Positions 45,453-57,080 of a stretch of 64,000 bases of DNA are shown here, piece by piece. Under the pieces are notes generated by a model. That model was not told where the DNA came from and ran no database searches. It worked only from the letters and a program-made list of their open reading frames with translations. Source of the DNA: Desmodesmus armatus (lineage: Eukaryota > Chlorophyta > Chlorophyceae > Sphaeropleales > Scenedesmaceae). How positions within the stretch are numbered: the first letter of the stretch is position 1; every line of letters starts with the position of its first letter. The position numbers were made by a program, and so were the translations under genes. The DNA is taken from NCBI GenBank assembly GCA_007449985.2, contig VIIQ02000621.1:1-64000 (forward strand), written 5' to 3'.

Positions 45453-48112
45453 ATGACCATAACTGACATGTTCAAGAAGGTTTCGGGTACCACAGGCCTC
45501 AAGGCGCGCTTCCAACGTGCGTGATGATGAACAAAGCAGTCCATGTGTTCACGAAAGGTCACATCCATTGAAAATGCAGTATGTACTCTAGCCTGTTCAG
45601 ACAGACGTGCAGCAGTAGGACTGTAGGGTGTGGGACTCAGTTGAAACTGAAGAGTTGTATCCGTCTTGCTGCCACACGCACCAACGGTTCAGGTGAGGCT
45701 TTGCAGTTGTGCTGGGCACTTGGGCAGTGTGCTGCAGTCCAACAGACACCACCTGTTCGCAAGAGCCTCAGTTAGACCACCACCCAGCAACTACTGTCCA
45801 CCGGCACTGCTGCACTTGCTTTCCTGCAGGTCCACACGACAAAGGCACAGCAGTCAGCACATCAGGCCAACTTGGTGCTCAGGACAGCGTCAGCCCGCCA
45901 CTGACAGCACAGCAGGCACAGAAGCGTCTTGCGCAGCAGGAGCGACAGCACAGCAGCGACACAAACGGCACTCAGCACCTGCACGTGCTGCATCAGTACA
46001 GGCAGCAGCACCCCCAGCCCACGCTGCAGCACGCACCCATGCAGCAGTTTGAAGTCGAGTCAGAAACGCCTGTACACCAGCGGTACCTGACGGTGTACAA
46101 CCGCAAAGTGCGGTTCTCAGCACCAGAAAATCCTGCACATGTAAGTTTGGCTGTATGGGAGGTCCCACCAGCCAGTAAAAATGGCACGTGTGTGTCGGTT
46201 CACTGCCGTCAGGGTCAGGGCAGCAGCAGCATGCACCGACCTGCCAGCGGCTGATGGGTTGAGCCAGCACGGCAACGTTGTAGGTCTCTTGTCAAAACAG
46301 TTTACGCATCTGGTGCCAGCAGCGATGCAAGCGGCAGTACCAGCAGCACCAGTAGTGCCAGCGGTATGCACAGCATGCATGTATCCAGTCAAAGCAAGTG
46401 GCGTGACGTCCACCCTCCCACCCACCCATTCACCCGCCCACTCAACCCCCCACTCGCCCACCTGCCCACCCACCTGCCAATCTCCCAGACCCACACGTTG
46501 GAGTTTGATGTGGTGGGGCATCCCCGTGCCAACTTCAGCTTCTCCGTCACGTTCCCCTTCCACCCTTACAAGGACGGACGCAAGGGCGGCGAGGTGCGTG
46601 TGCGGCAGCAATGACTGTAGACATGTGCGCACAACACATGTGTGTTGCACAGCCAGCTATCATTCAGCAGGGGGTATATGCACAATGTCCCTCCTCCAGC
46701 CACTCAGTGGACGTGTGCTCTCAGTAGATGTCTGCTCAATCCTTACAAAGGCACTGCTGCAACAGCAGACCGACCGATGCAGTTGCCAACTAGCAACAAG
46801 CTGCCAATGCTGCTGCTCAGGTGTACCGAGCATGGGGGGTTGCCTTGCATATTGCACCAGACCTCAGTGACATGTGGCAAGCAACACATGGAAAGTGACA
46901 GAAGCACAAGTGGTCATGCATGTATGTGTGTGTGCTTGCTGCGCCTTTTGCCGGCAGGTGACATTGATACGTGAGTATGCTCAGGGCCCCAACGCCCTGA
47001 TGTACTGCCTACCCACTGGTGCGCTGGACCCGCAGCGACACGCAGACATGGCAGCGTGTGCAGCAAGAGAGCTCAGTGAAGAGGTACGGCAGCACGGGGT
47101 GATGTGTAGTATGTGACATGGATTTGACGTGCTGTGCTGTGCTATGCTTTGCCAAGGGCCTGTTTGTAGTCAGAGAGGTGGATGAGTTTGGAGTTTACGA
47201 CTTGTGGATGCTTCCAAGGTCTTGTAGCCAGTAGCTGGCAGCCTACATGCCATGCCAGGAGGTGGGCGGTAACCACGCCGCAGCAGATTTAGGATATGGG
47301 AAGGGTGTCAACACCACGTCAAGGGGAGCCAGTGGGTCCAAAATCGGTGTATGTGCTCACACCCAGGGCCTAGGCTGCAGCTGCAGTTGGCTTCGCATCG
47401 CAAAGCGGAGCGCTCCGTCTGAGCATAGCCCTCCATGCATGTGCAGCAGGGCTGTATACATGAGCATGCTCCCACCCCTGTCCCTCCTGCACCAGTACAT
47501 GTGCTCATGCCCAGGGCGTATGTATGCATGCCCCTACCTCTGTAAAACATTCATTCAATCACTGCTACACCTGTAGCTATGAAGCTCAAGCGCCGGGCCT
47601 CTTTCCTGTGTGCTGCAGGCGTGGTTGGCAGGTGGTGAGTGGCACCGGCTGATACCTGCTGAGCATGAGGGCCTGCCTGAAGTGAAATGGTGCATGAACC
47701 GCTTTGTGCCCTTCCTGGCCATTGACCCACAGCCAGACCCTAACCCGGGCAGCAGGGATGCAGAGGAGTCAAGCATGGAGGTGCGATGACATGGGGATGG
47801 ATCACAGCATTGACACCAGAGATCAAGTGAACCTCTGCGTGAGCCTCTGCATGTGTATGGGCAGGGAAGATCATGTGACATGAGCACACCATGTCTGCTT
47901 TGAGCTCTCTCAGCGATGGAACATGGATGTCATGCATGTATGCAAGGGAAGGTTTTGTTGATAAGCTTTGTGTTGTCTCGTTGCTGCTGCAGGTGTTGCG
48001 TGTGCCGCTGGAGCAGTTTAGGAGCATCATGCTGTCTGGTGACATGCTGCTGCCCTCCATCACCACTGCCTACTTGGCAATGGATGTGCTGAAGGAGAAG
48101 GGACTGTTGTGA
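45453..48112 (+). CDS. Nudix hydrolase-like protein
   Basis: Six exons (45453-45516, 45830-46140, 46489-46593, 46958-47083, 47619-47780, 47993-48112) join in phase to 295 residues ending TGA. The first 100 residues are Gln-rich and probably disordered. The folded part begins near QRYLTVYNRKVRFSAP and contains GGEVTLIREYAQGPN, LPTGALDP and the Nudix-box half AARELSEEAWLAGG. The box departs from GX5EX7REUXEEXGU: two extra residues follow the Gly and the first Glu is not obvious, while the metal-binding RELSEE is kept. Substrate is unknown; ADP-sugar/NDP pyrophosphatase-like is a guess from the overall layout. It is head-to-head with TIM14. A TGTAA at 49090 could end a 3' UTR of nearly 1 kb. Confidence 0.85.
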
Positions 48113-49452
48113 GCACCACACAACTGTGCTGGCAGTGAGGTTCTATTGGTGAACATTTGAAGACCTCAGTTCTTTTGTTTGAAGGTGTTTGCACTCTGAG
48201 ACAATCCCGCCAACAGTGGAGCCTGGTTGCTGAAGGCTGTTCAGCAGGGTGCACTTGCAGTAGGGTCTGGTCTGCCCTGCAACGCATTGTTGTTTGGTTT
48301 TTTGGCTGAGAAGAGGCTCTTTTGGTCTTGCACTGAAGGATGGTCAACATGGCTGTCTGGGGCAGGTACTTTCTGGGCCAGGTACTTGGCCTGGGCCTTC
48401 TGGCACTGCAGCGTCTGGTGCTGTATCGGTGAGCGCCAACAGTGCAGTGATCGTAGTCTGGGACGAGTCAAGCGCTCAGCGCTGTGCTGCGTAATGTGCC
48501 CTATTATGGGTTGGGTGCAAACCTCGCCTTGCTGGTGAGGCAATCACCCCTGTGTTGGGCCGGTATTTGCCACATGGCGCTGTACCTGGATGCACATGAC
48601 TTCAGGCCTGCATTCTGCCTTGCATGGGATGGATTGCTGGTGTGTCACAGTTGGCTGGCTCTGTCCCGTGCACCATGGCCACCGATGCAGCCTGCTTTGG
48701 CATGTTACTACCTCCAAAGTGTTGGTGTGATGACACATGCACATATGACTTGCAACCAGCCATGTGTGTACCTGGGTCCACAGAGCTGCGTGGTGTGATG
48801 TGCCTGTCGTGCATAGACATATGCTAGGCCTGTTCTACTGATCTGGCCGTGCACATGATCTGCACAGCCTGGTGACACATGGTGCATCATGTTGTCGGCA
48901 TCATCAGCAAGAAGTCTGCTGACGGTCAGCATGTGTGTCAGGAGCCGCCGAAGTGGAATACATTGGAGTACACCAGTATTTGGGGCCACCCAGAATTGGG
49001 GCCCCCACCTGTACTGCTGCCATGTCTGGCTGTACCTTCAGCAGACGCTGCTGAAGCTGCTAAGTCTCCTCATTCAATGATTACCGTCATGTAACCATAT
49101 CAAAGTCATCAGCAGCATGTGTTACCGTTCTGATATCGTTCTGCAATTCTACTGGATCCAAGGTTACCCTTGTTGGCCCCAGACTTGTGTGTCCCCAGTG
49201 GGCATTTTTGTAGCTTATTCTTGCTTCACTGCCATTGTTCGTCAGTCAGTAAGCTGAGCAGCAGCTCAAACAGCATCATTCCCAATACCCTTGACAGGGG
49301 TACCCGAATGTACACGTCACCGTTCTGTCTCTAGCTACGTGATGAGCTGCGACTGCCACAACCGTTCAACTGACTATACTATCTTTCCAATTTCGCAAGA
49401 AACGCACCAAAAAGCTATCGCAAACAAAACTCCGGAACAACCAGAGAACACC
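48113..49452. other. likely long 3' UTR of the Nudix gene and short intergenic region
   Basis: No gene is seen. TGTAA at 49090-49094 is the first good poly(A) signal I found after the stop. The rest is the presumed promoter of the EF-hand gene. Confidence 0.45.
49090..49094 (+). other. candidate TGTAA poly(A) signal of the Nudix gene
   Basis: TGTAA about 980 bases after the stop codon at 48112. Long 3' UTRs are common in chlorophyceans. Confidence 0.4.
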
Positions 49453-51283
49453 ATGTCCCTTGCCCTGCTATCACAGTCACAGCTTGGTTTGGTAACCCAA
49501 ACCAGGAGGCGGTCACACGTTACCGCCAGGGCTGCCCCAGCACCCGCCCTGGACAAGCTGATGGGTGCCACGAGGCTCAATGTCCTGGAGCATGCAGATG
49601 AGGAGCTGCAGAACCTCTGCTCAAGCAAAGCAACAGCGGAAGAGCAGGCCCAGTGCTGGGAGGTGCGTTGCGATGCTGCCTGCGTGCTGGTTGAGCGAGG
49701 TGCAGATCAGGCATCTTGTAGTATCTTCTATGGTGTGGTCACGGCCGCACGCACGCTGCATGGGGGTCTACGTGTGGCATATGGGTCCAAAGCATCCCGG
49801 ATGTGTGGATGCACGACCCCTTGCTGCTTTGTTGCCACATGCTGACCTGGACTTTAATTACAGCAAGTCCCTGATTTGAACAGCCAAGACTCAATTCAGC
49901 CTTTTTTGTGCACGTATAGGTGTGGAAATACTACCACGACAAGCGCCAGCAGGCACAGTCAGGCTGCACGCAGGAGCTTGAGTCAGAAGGCGCAGAGGGC
50001 AGCAATTGCCATGTGCTGGACAACCTCGAGCGCATGGTCTACGAGGTGGCTTTCAGTGGTGATGCTGAGCAGCTATACCACGTGCTGAGGGTAGGTGGCT
50101 TCGGTTCTTGGAAGAATCTCCTGCCGTACTACCTGCTGTGCAATTCTGTGAGGGGGATTGACGTAGGTCTCATTGAGTGCCTGCAGCTCACCCTTGTCTG
50201 TGTGTCCTGCATCCATGCGCTACACACATCGCACTGCAGACCCAGAGCAACATGGCCAAGCGGTCAGCACAGGGCAGCCCCGAGCCCTCAAGTAAGCAAG
50301 AGGTGTTGGACAAGCTCAAGGCCAAGGCAATGACGATGTTCGAACAGATTGACCTGGATGGCAACGGCGTCCTTGACAGGTGGGCCAGCACACTTGTAGT
50401 TACGATCCTTACGTTTGAGGTGTCCATATCTTCATCAATCCCAGCCGGTGGAATGTGATCTGAAAAGGCTGGTCAGGCCAGCACGCTCACCCTTCTTCCC
50501 ATATGTGGTACAGATGTATGTGGCGCTCCTGGTGGCACACACAATTGATGCCAGAATCATGGCCCGCTGCTACGCTACTGTTAGTGAGGGTTGCGCACAC
50601 GCGTTGTCCCCCTGCCGTACTAGATCTGTATCTTATTGCGCTGTGCACCATGTGAAGACCTTGCATGCCCTGCCTGCCATGCATGGGTCTGTTGTCCTGC
50701 AGGGAGGAGTTCCTGAGTGCCATGGCGCTGCTGCAGCACCACCTGGGCGAGCATGAGATGGAGATGATCTTCAGCTGCATGGACAGCCACGGCTACATCA
50801 CACCAGACCAGGTGGGGACTGATCACGCGACGGATGGGCCCAGGCCCACGTGCGGACTGTGTGCTGCGCTTGTGTTTGGATGCTATCAGCACAATTGGAC
50901 CTGGGCCGTAGTATGTGCTAGGACAGTCTGCCAGTCAACACTGACAGAACACCTTGGTGATACCGGTTGCACAGCGGGTGCAGGCATACATGGCCTGCAT
51001 CATGGGGCCGCTTGTCTGACTTGGTCATCTGGCGTCCACTGCCTGCCTAGCGCCATGTAGGTCCTGTTGTTCATCTCACAGTTGCCCGGCGTGCACCTGA
51101 CCCTCACCCTGCCCCCCTGCTGCTGTCAACCCCTGTTGCTGCCTGTGTGCACTGCAGTTTGTCAACATCGTGCAGGCAGAGCAGATGTGTGACACCGGCT
51201 CCGATGCCGATGTCCTGCGCCACGTGCCCCACGCACGCCCCAACTGGTGGAGTGATGCCCCCCACTACATCATGGACGTGTGA
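49453..51283 (+). CDS. probable plastid EF-hand calcium-binding protein
   Basis: Five exons (49453-49662, 49920-50090, 50240-50379, 50703-50811, 51158-51283) join in phase to 251 residues. The N-terminus (MSLALLSQSQLGLVTQTRRR, then SHVTARAAPAPA) looks like a transit peptide. Residues about 45-125 are helical, with spaced Cys (NLCSSKATAEEQAQCWEVW). The C-terminal half has one canonical EF-hand loop, DLDGNGVLDREE, with ligands at positions 1, 3, 5, 7, 9 and 12, split by an intron. A second, degenerate hand (CMDSHGYITPDQF) is one residue short. It ends with a Trp-rich tail (ARPNWWSDAPHYIMDV). The pair suggests one calcium site. The Cys/Trp region vaguely recalls CP12 but the spacing differs, so I do not claim it. 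Confidence 0.85.
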
Positions 51284-54200
51284 TTTGGGGCCCTGCTCTC
51301 TTCAGCACGTTCGTCCTGCCTGCCGCCGGCCACTTGTGAGGCTGCGCGCACTGTGTTGATGCTGTCCGGCGGGCAGTTCTGTGCTGGCTTGCATGATGCA
51401 TAGGCTGTGTGGCTGTCAGGATCGTTTTTGTGGGAGGTGCGTCATGTGGGCCTCAATGCAAGACACATCATGCCTGCTGGACACACATGCGCACGGCGGA
51501 TGTGCACGGTGTTTTGTGGGGCACGGTGTCTTGTGCTGTGCCTGTGCTGCTTCCTTGCGGCGGGCCAGTTGTTGTTCAAAGATTCAATTGTTCCTGGGGG
51601 GTGGTGAGGTACAGGTCTTGGAGGGTTCTGTGAGGTACAAGAGGCTTGATGAGGTACAAAGAGGTTTGAGGACTTCCTTTGTGTGGCCGGCTTGGGATTT
51701 TGTGCCTGTTGCCAGTAGCCAGTGTGCCAGAAATGGCTGTCTTTGTCATGTTGAGCTCCGTCCACACAGTTTTGACGCGGTTTCAGCAGGATTGATGTGT
51801 TATGCACTTGCTGCCTGCACTCTGTCTGGGCACTGGCCCAGGGGTGCACGTTGTTGGTCCGTCTTCACATGAGTGGGTGTGTTGGCTGATTCATAAAGCA
51901 CACACTACGTAGACCTGAGCATGTCGCTTGCCGTGATCTTGTGCTGGGTGAGATGCTGCCCAGTTTTTTTGTGAGAGCACCACGCGCGTGTGTTGGTTGT
52001 GCATGCTGCATAGCTGTGGTGCTGACGCTGCAGCGGCTTGGCTTGCAGGGATGAGGTGCTTTCAGGCGCTGCAAGGCAGCCAGCTGTGTTTCCCTGCATC
52101 GATAGAAGGTTCGTGCCAGTTTGGAGCTGCTGTATAAAGCTATCTGGAGTGTATGTTGTGGCTATGAGTTGCTCCTCATGTATGTTCCACCTGTATTCTC
52201 TACATGTATCTCAATTTTGCTTGGGTAAGGTGCCGGGTAACGTGCGAGCGGTCCCGGCAGCGCTGAGTGTTTGGGTGATCGCAACAGGCGTGGGTGGGGT
52301 GGCATTGATGAGGGCGCATGTCTTTTCACAACAGCAGGCGGCTTGACAAGGGTGCGTTGTGGCTTTTGTTGAGTTTGTTAGGGGTGGGCAATTGCGCCCT
52401 GCTCCTGTGTGTCTGGCTTTGCTGGGCATGCTACACTTTGGAAGGGTTGGCACTTGCTAGTGCTGCCATTCAGTTCTTGAGGTTGCTTGGCAGAGGAATG
52501 CTGCAGGGGGTGATCGGATATGGAACACGCCACCAATTTTGTGTGTGATTGGCGTGTACAGGGCACTTCAGCCGCTGTTTCAGGATAGGTGGGTCACATA
52601 GCTGCCCCTCCTGCCATGTGTAGTTGTGTGGTCGAGCTCAGAAGACGTTTATGTGCATGAGTTGTTTTCGTGGGCACCGCTACATGCACTGTTGGTAATA
52701 CTTGGTGGTGGTTCAGTCGAGGCAGGAGGTTCACGTCTGAGGCAGAAAGGCGGGTCCAGGCTGGCCGCTGGTGCATGACACACTGTGTCTGGATGGATAT
52801 GTGTTTTATTCGTTCGCTCAAGTAAGAGACATATCTGTATCGCCGAACTTCATTGTGCGGCGTGCTGGTGATTTGCAAAGGCTGCTAGGCTTCCGCATTG
52901 TGTCTGTGTGTTGCAGGTGCCTCCTGCGTGTGAGCCTCACACTCACATAGAGCACCACCTGGCATCCCCCCTGCCCCCACTACACGACAGGTTTTGCCTG
53001 CATGCGCTTCTGCTGTGCCTGCATTGCCTGTGGTTGTGTGGTCGCTCTTCCCTTTCTGCAGTCCAGTTGCTCCATTCACTCGGTGTTATCTCTGTGTAGG
53101 TCCGCGGTTGGTGTGCACTGTGTCACTGTCACGCCCTCCCTATTGCCATGTGTGTGTTGCTGGGGCACGCCTAATCATCACTTCAGCTGCCGCATGCTGG
53201 CAGGAGATCTATTGACGAGGTGGTTGGCAGCGCCTGTGTGCAGTTCATGGATACATGCAGCACACAAGGATGTCCATCATTGTTTGTGTTCAACTCACTG
53301 TGTGTGCTTCTGTCATTTTGGCACGTGTGCACATCGTCCAACATCTGTGATGCAATGGTAACGCAACGTCTCGATACGGCAACGCCAACAGGCTGCATGC
53401 AGCCAGTTTTTGCAGAGAAGCATAGAGGGGTTGCAATCCTCTGCAATGTGTCCGACAAACCAACTGAAACTTGCCCAGTGTTACACAATCCAATTGCAAC
53501 GGAGTGCTGTCAACTTGGTACTGCCATGGTGTACAGCACAGTGCTCAACTTCAGCCCCCTGATAGGCAGCTTGGACTGCATGTTTATCAGCAGGATATAG
53601 GCTCAAGTGTTATGAGCGCTGCCAACCCTGCACTCCGCACATGAACAAATGCTGCTTTATGCTTCATGCCAATTTGTCGACAGTATGCCAGCACTGCCAC
53701 TGATATAGGTGATGAATACCCCTCCCACCACAGCAGTGGGGAAAACTCAACAGGGCATTTGCAGCACAGACAGTGCACCACAGGCTTGCACAAGACAACA
53801 CTTGCACAATTCGGCAACTGAACATGAAGCTCAACATGGTAAAAGTAAGCCAAATGTGCATCACGAAGGGCGCAGCGAATGGCATCGCCGCGCAATGCAG
53901 TCACATCCCGCTGACAAGCTCATGCCTGCTGTACGTACATGCCGTGGCATGCAAGTCGGCCACTGCAGCACTAAGGTCCAGTGCTCGGCCCCTGCATACT
54001 GGCCAGCACAGTCGCCTGACACCTCAACATGCACATCCGTCAGCACATCCCTTCCTCTGACACCGCTCACGCACCATCTGTGCATCAACATCTCGGGAGG
54101 ATACTGTGAGATGTCCTGGACCCTCTTGAGATTTATAACACCCTGCCTGGAAGCAATACAGACAGAGCCCCACAAAAGCTTGACAGATTGCACCAGGAAG

Positions 54201-57080
54201 ACGGGCGTAAGCCTCAGTAGTCACACGGCATGACTACTGGCATGCAGCATCCACATACACTGTGGCGCGTGCACCAAAACTCTACTTGCACGTCATGAGT
54301 GTGACACGCAGCAGATGTAGGGCCAGACAATAAGGTCAACAATGCTTGCAGGTGTGCACCACAGCCACAGCCAACAGTGCTTCTCATGCAGCAGTGACAC
54401 ACGCAGCAGCACAGCAGGGCTCCAAGGGGTGAGAAGAGGAGAGGAGCGTTGCCCACGATTGCACCAGGCTCCCTGACAAAATCCTGATGACGGCACCGCA
54501 GTCCTGCACGATATCAAGGACATGCCCCCACACCCACACAGGGTGTCTTTAGTAAGCAGGCATACAGCGCAGCAACTTTGGAACAACAGACAAGCATCAG
54601 GATAGAAACCTGCTGTTGCACATAAAGCAGACGACTCAAAAGCAAGGGCTGGCGCAGCAAGGCAGACATACTCACGGCCATTGTTGCAAGACCGCAGGTC
54701 CATCCCGTGCGCAGCTCCTTAATACTTTCATGACAGATGCAGCAGGCCAATAGCAGGTCAACGGCCTGCATCTGTAAGCATGCAGGCTATAACAACCCCA
54801 CTCCCATGTGTCAAACAAAACAGGTCATCACAACTCCTTTCAACACTGCCCCCATCCAACCAGCACTGGCCGCTTGGCAGCGGATTGTATTGTATAATAG
54901 TGCCGGTTGGCATCTGCTGCGCACACCTCTCTCATAGACAGTCCTGCCCGCAATACCCAAGCTGCATGACATCCCCGTGCGTACCCCAAAAGGAGAACTA
55001 GTACGCAATATACATCCCCCAACACCCCACATCGATGGCGAGGGCTGCAGCCTGATTGCATGCACCTGGCCGCAGCAGTCCTACAAAGTATGCAGCCATG
55101 CACAGGGGCCCGCAGTGCTGTAAACGTGCCCAGACTGTTGGAAGCCCCTGCTTCAGCAAGCTGACAGCGGCTCAGTGTCCACACCGCCCAAACAGGCTGC
55201 AAGCAACACAGTGGCAGAGATCTCCCGCAAAGCCACTTTCAACCGCACCTTTGCTTACGCCTGCACAACGCCTCAACTATTGCCATGCACACTGGTGGGC
55301 ACACAGGGGAGAACCATGTCACCACCAGACAATACCAGCATACCCCCCAAACAAAGCAAACATCAATGCTGTATTCCCAACCAGTCCACAAAAAACCAGC
55401 ATAGGGGTGAAAGTCACCCCCAGTAGCAAAGCGCCACATATCAGGGTCACCGACCTGACACCCCTCGCCCCTCACCCACTGCTTTGCCAGCCGCACTCCC
55501 TAATCCTGAAAACCAAGCAGCAGCAAGCACATTGTCAATAGCCAACTCATGCGGGACAAACCCCAAGAGTCAAGTGCGCAAAACCACGGCAGCGAAGACA
55601 CGCCAGCCACAAGCTTTGCAGTCAGCTAACAGCAGCGCCCGGCCAAGTGTGCCCTTCTGCCACCCTGACAACTGGCAGTCGCACCAAGAGCACACAGCAA
55701 CCACGCCTGTCCTCGCCACCACCCACACTGCGGCGCGCGCAGCAGCCAGAATCAAGCAGCATACCCACGCGCCCACCCACCCAGCATGAAGGGACACAAC
55801 ACCCCACAGAGACTGCAGGGGCAATTGCAAGGCCTCTCACCACATATCCGTCCAAAGCCAAGGGTGACAATGCACGTTTGGCTGGCAAGGCGGGCATGAG
55901 GGTGGCAGTGCAACAGAGGCCACAGCAGACGATAACAAGCTAGATAAGGTGCGCTGGCTCTGCATGCAGCAGGCTTGCAGCACGCTGCTTGCAAAGCACA
56001 AAACAGTAATAGACACTGCCTGCTGCAGGCTTACAGCAGGCTGCTCGCACAGCACAAAGCCCTGGCTTGCGCAGCACAACTCTCCTGCCCGGCACACCTG
56101 TCAGCCCTGCAGGATGCTCCTGCTGGCTGCTGGGTATGCAGATAAGCAGTGCCACAGTGCCACAGTACAAGCTGAAAGCCACGGTGATGCTGCACATTAC
56201 TTTGCAACTGTTGCTGCTGCAAATGTATCAGAGAGGTGGAAGCGCGGTGGGCCGCACACCCTCTCCGACGCCCGGGCAGGCGGCCCCTGCTAGCTGCTGA
56301 CTGCAAAAGCAGCCGCACCGCAGCCCCTCGTGCGCTTTCGATGCTAGGTTTGTGCGAAGGCGTCAGCACCCACTGTGTGAGGGTCTCGGCTCCCCGGGCA
56401 GGCCCAGAGAGCTGCTGCGCGATGCAGCCGTACATGCAGTGCGCAGTGTCGCAGTCTTCAGGCGGGACTTCCTCTTGAAGAGGCCGTGCCGTGCCACAAG
56501 TGCTGGCTGGTGGCCGCTGGCTGAGCCTCATCACAAACCTGTCCCGGGCAACACCCCCTCCCTAACAGCCCTGCCCTGCAATGCAGGCCATCAAAAGAAA
56601 GGGGCGCAACATGCTTCGCTGCTGCAGTGCTGCAAGGGACGCAGCACCATCAGCCCGAAGAGGACAGGATGGCGCTGCCATTGGGCCAGGGCCTCCCTCG
56701 CTGCTGCGATGCTTGCTGCTGCAATGCTGAGCAGGCAGCATTACCCTGGCCAGCACACCCTCCCTGCACCCCTGGGCTGCACTGCAGGCCAACATGAGAC
56801 ACGGGAGCAACTTCCTTTGCTGCTGCAATGCTGCAAGCGACACAGTGTGATCAACGGCAACAGCATGGGGTTGCACTGCCGCTGGGCCAGAGCCTCCTCT
56901 GCCACTGCAATGCTGCAAGGGACGAAGTGTTTTCAACCGGAAGAGGAAGGGGAGGGTATGCCCTTAGCCAGGGCTTCCTTCGCTGCTGCAATTCTGTGGG
57001 GTAAGACATTGCCCTAACTGCAACCCCTGATAGCGAGGCAACTTCCTCCGCTGCTGCAATGCTGCAAGGGACCCATCCCA
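51284..57080. other. 5.8-kb region with no supported gene; base-skew switch near 53.6 kb
   Basis: Left of about 53.6 kb the plus strand is rich in G and T, as in introns and 3' UTRs of the plus-strand genes here. Right of it the plus strand is rich in A and C, as for minus-strand genes. This is consistent with two convergent long 3' ends. No exon chain could be built on either strand. Copies of the last bZIP exon lie at its right edge. Confidence 0.45.
56600..57075 (-). repeat. decayed tandem copies of the last bZIP exon end
   Basis: Several copies of roughly 90-130 bases carry GCTGCTGCAATGCTGCAAGGGA and GGGCCAGGGCCTC-like blocks, matching the coding end (RIAAAKEALAKG) of the exon at 57081-57250. 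They lie after the stop codon in transcript sense. Confidence 0.75.

Noticed and set aside
53587..56300. Several 80-170 residue open frames on both strands
   Set aside because: None has recognisable motifs, and no chain of splice sites keeps a frame across them.
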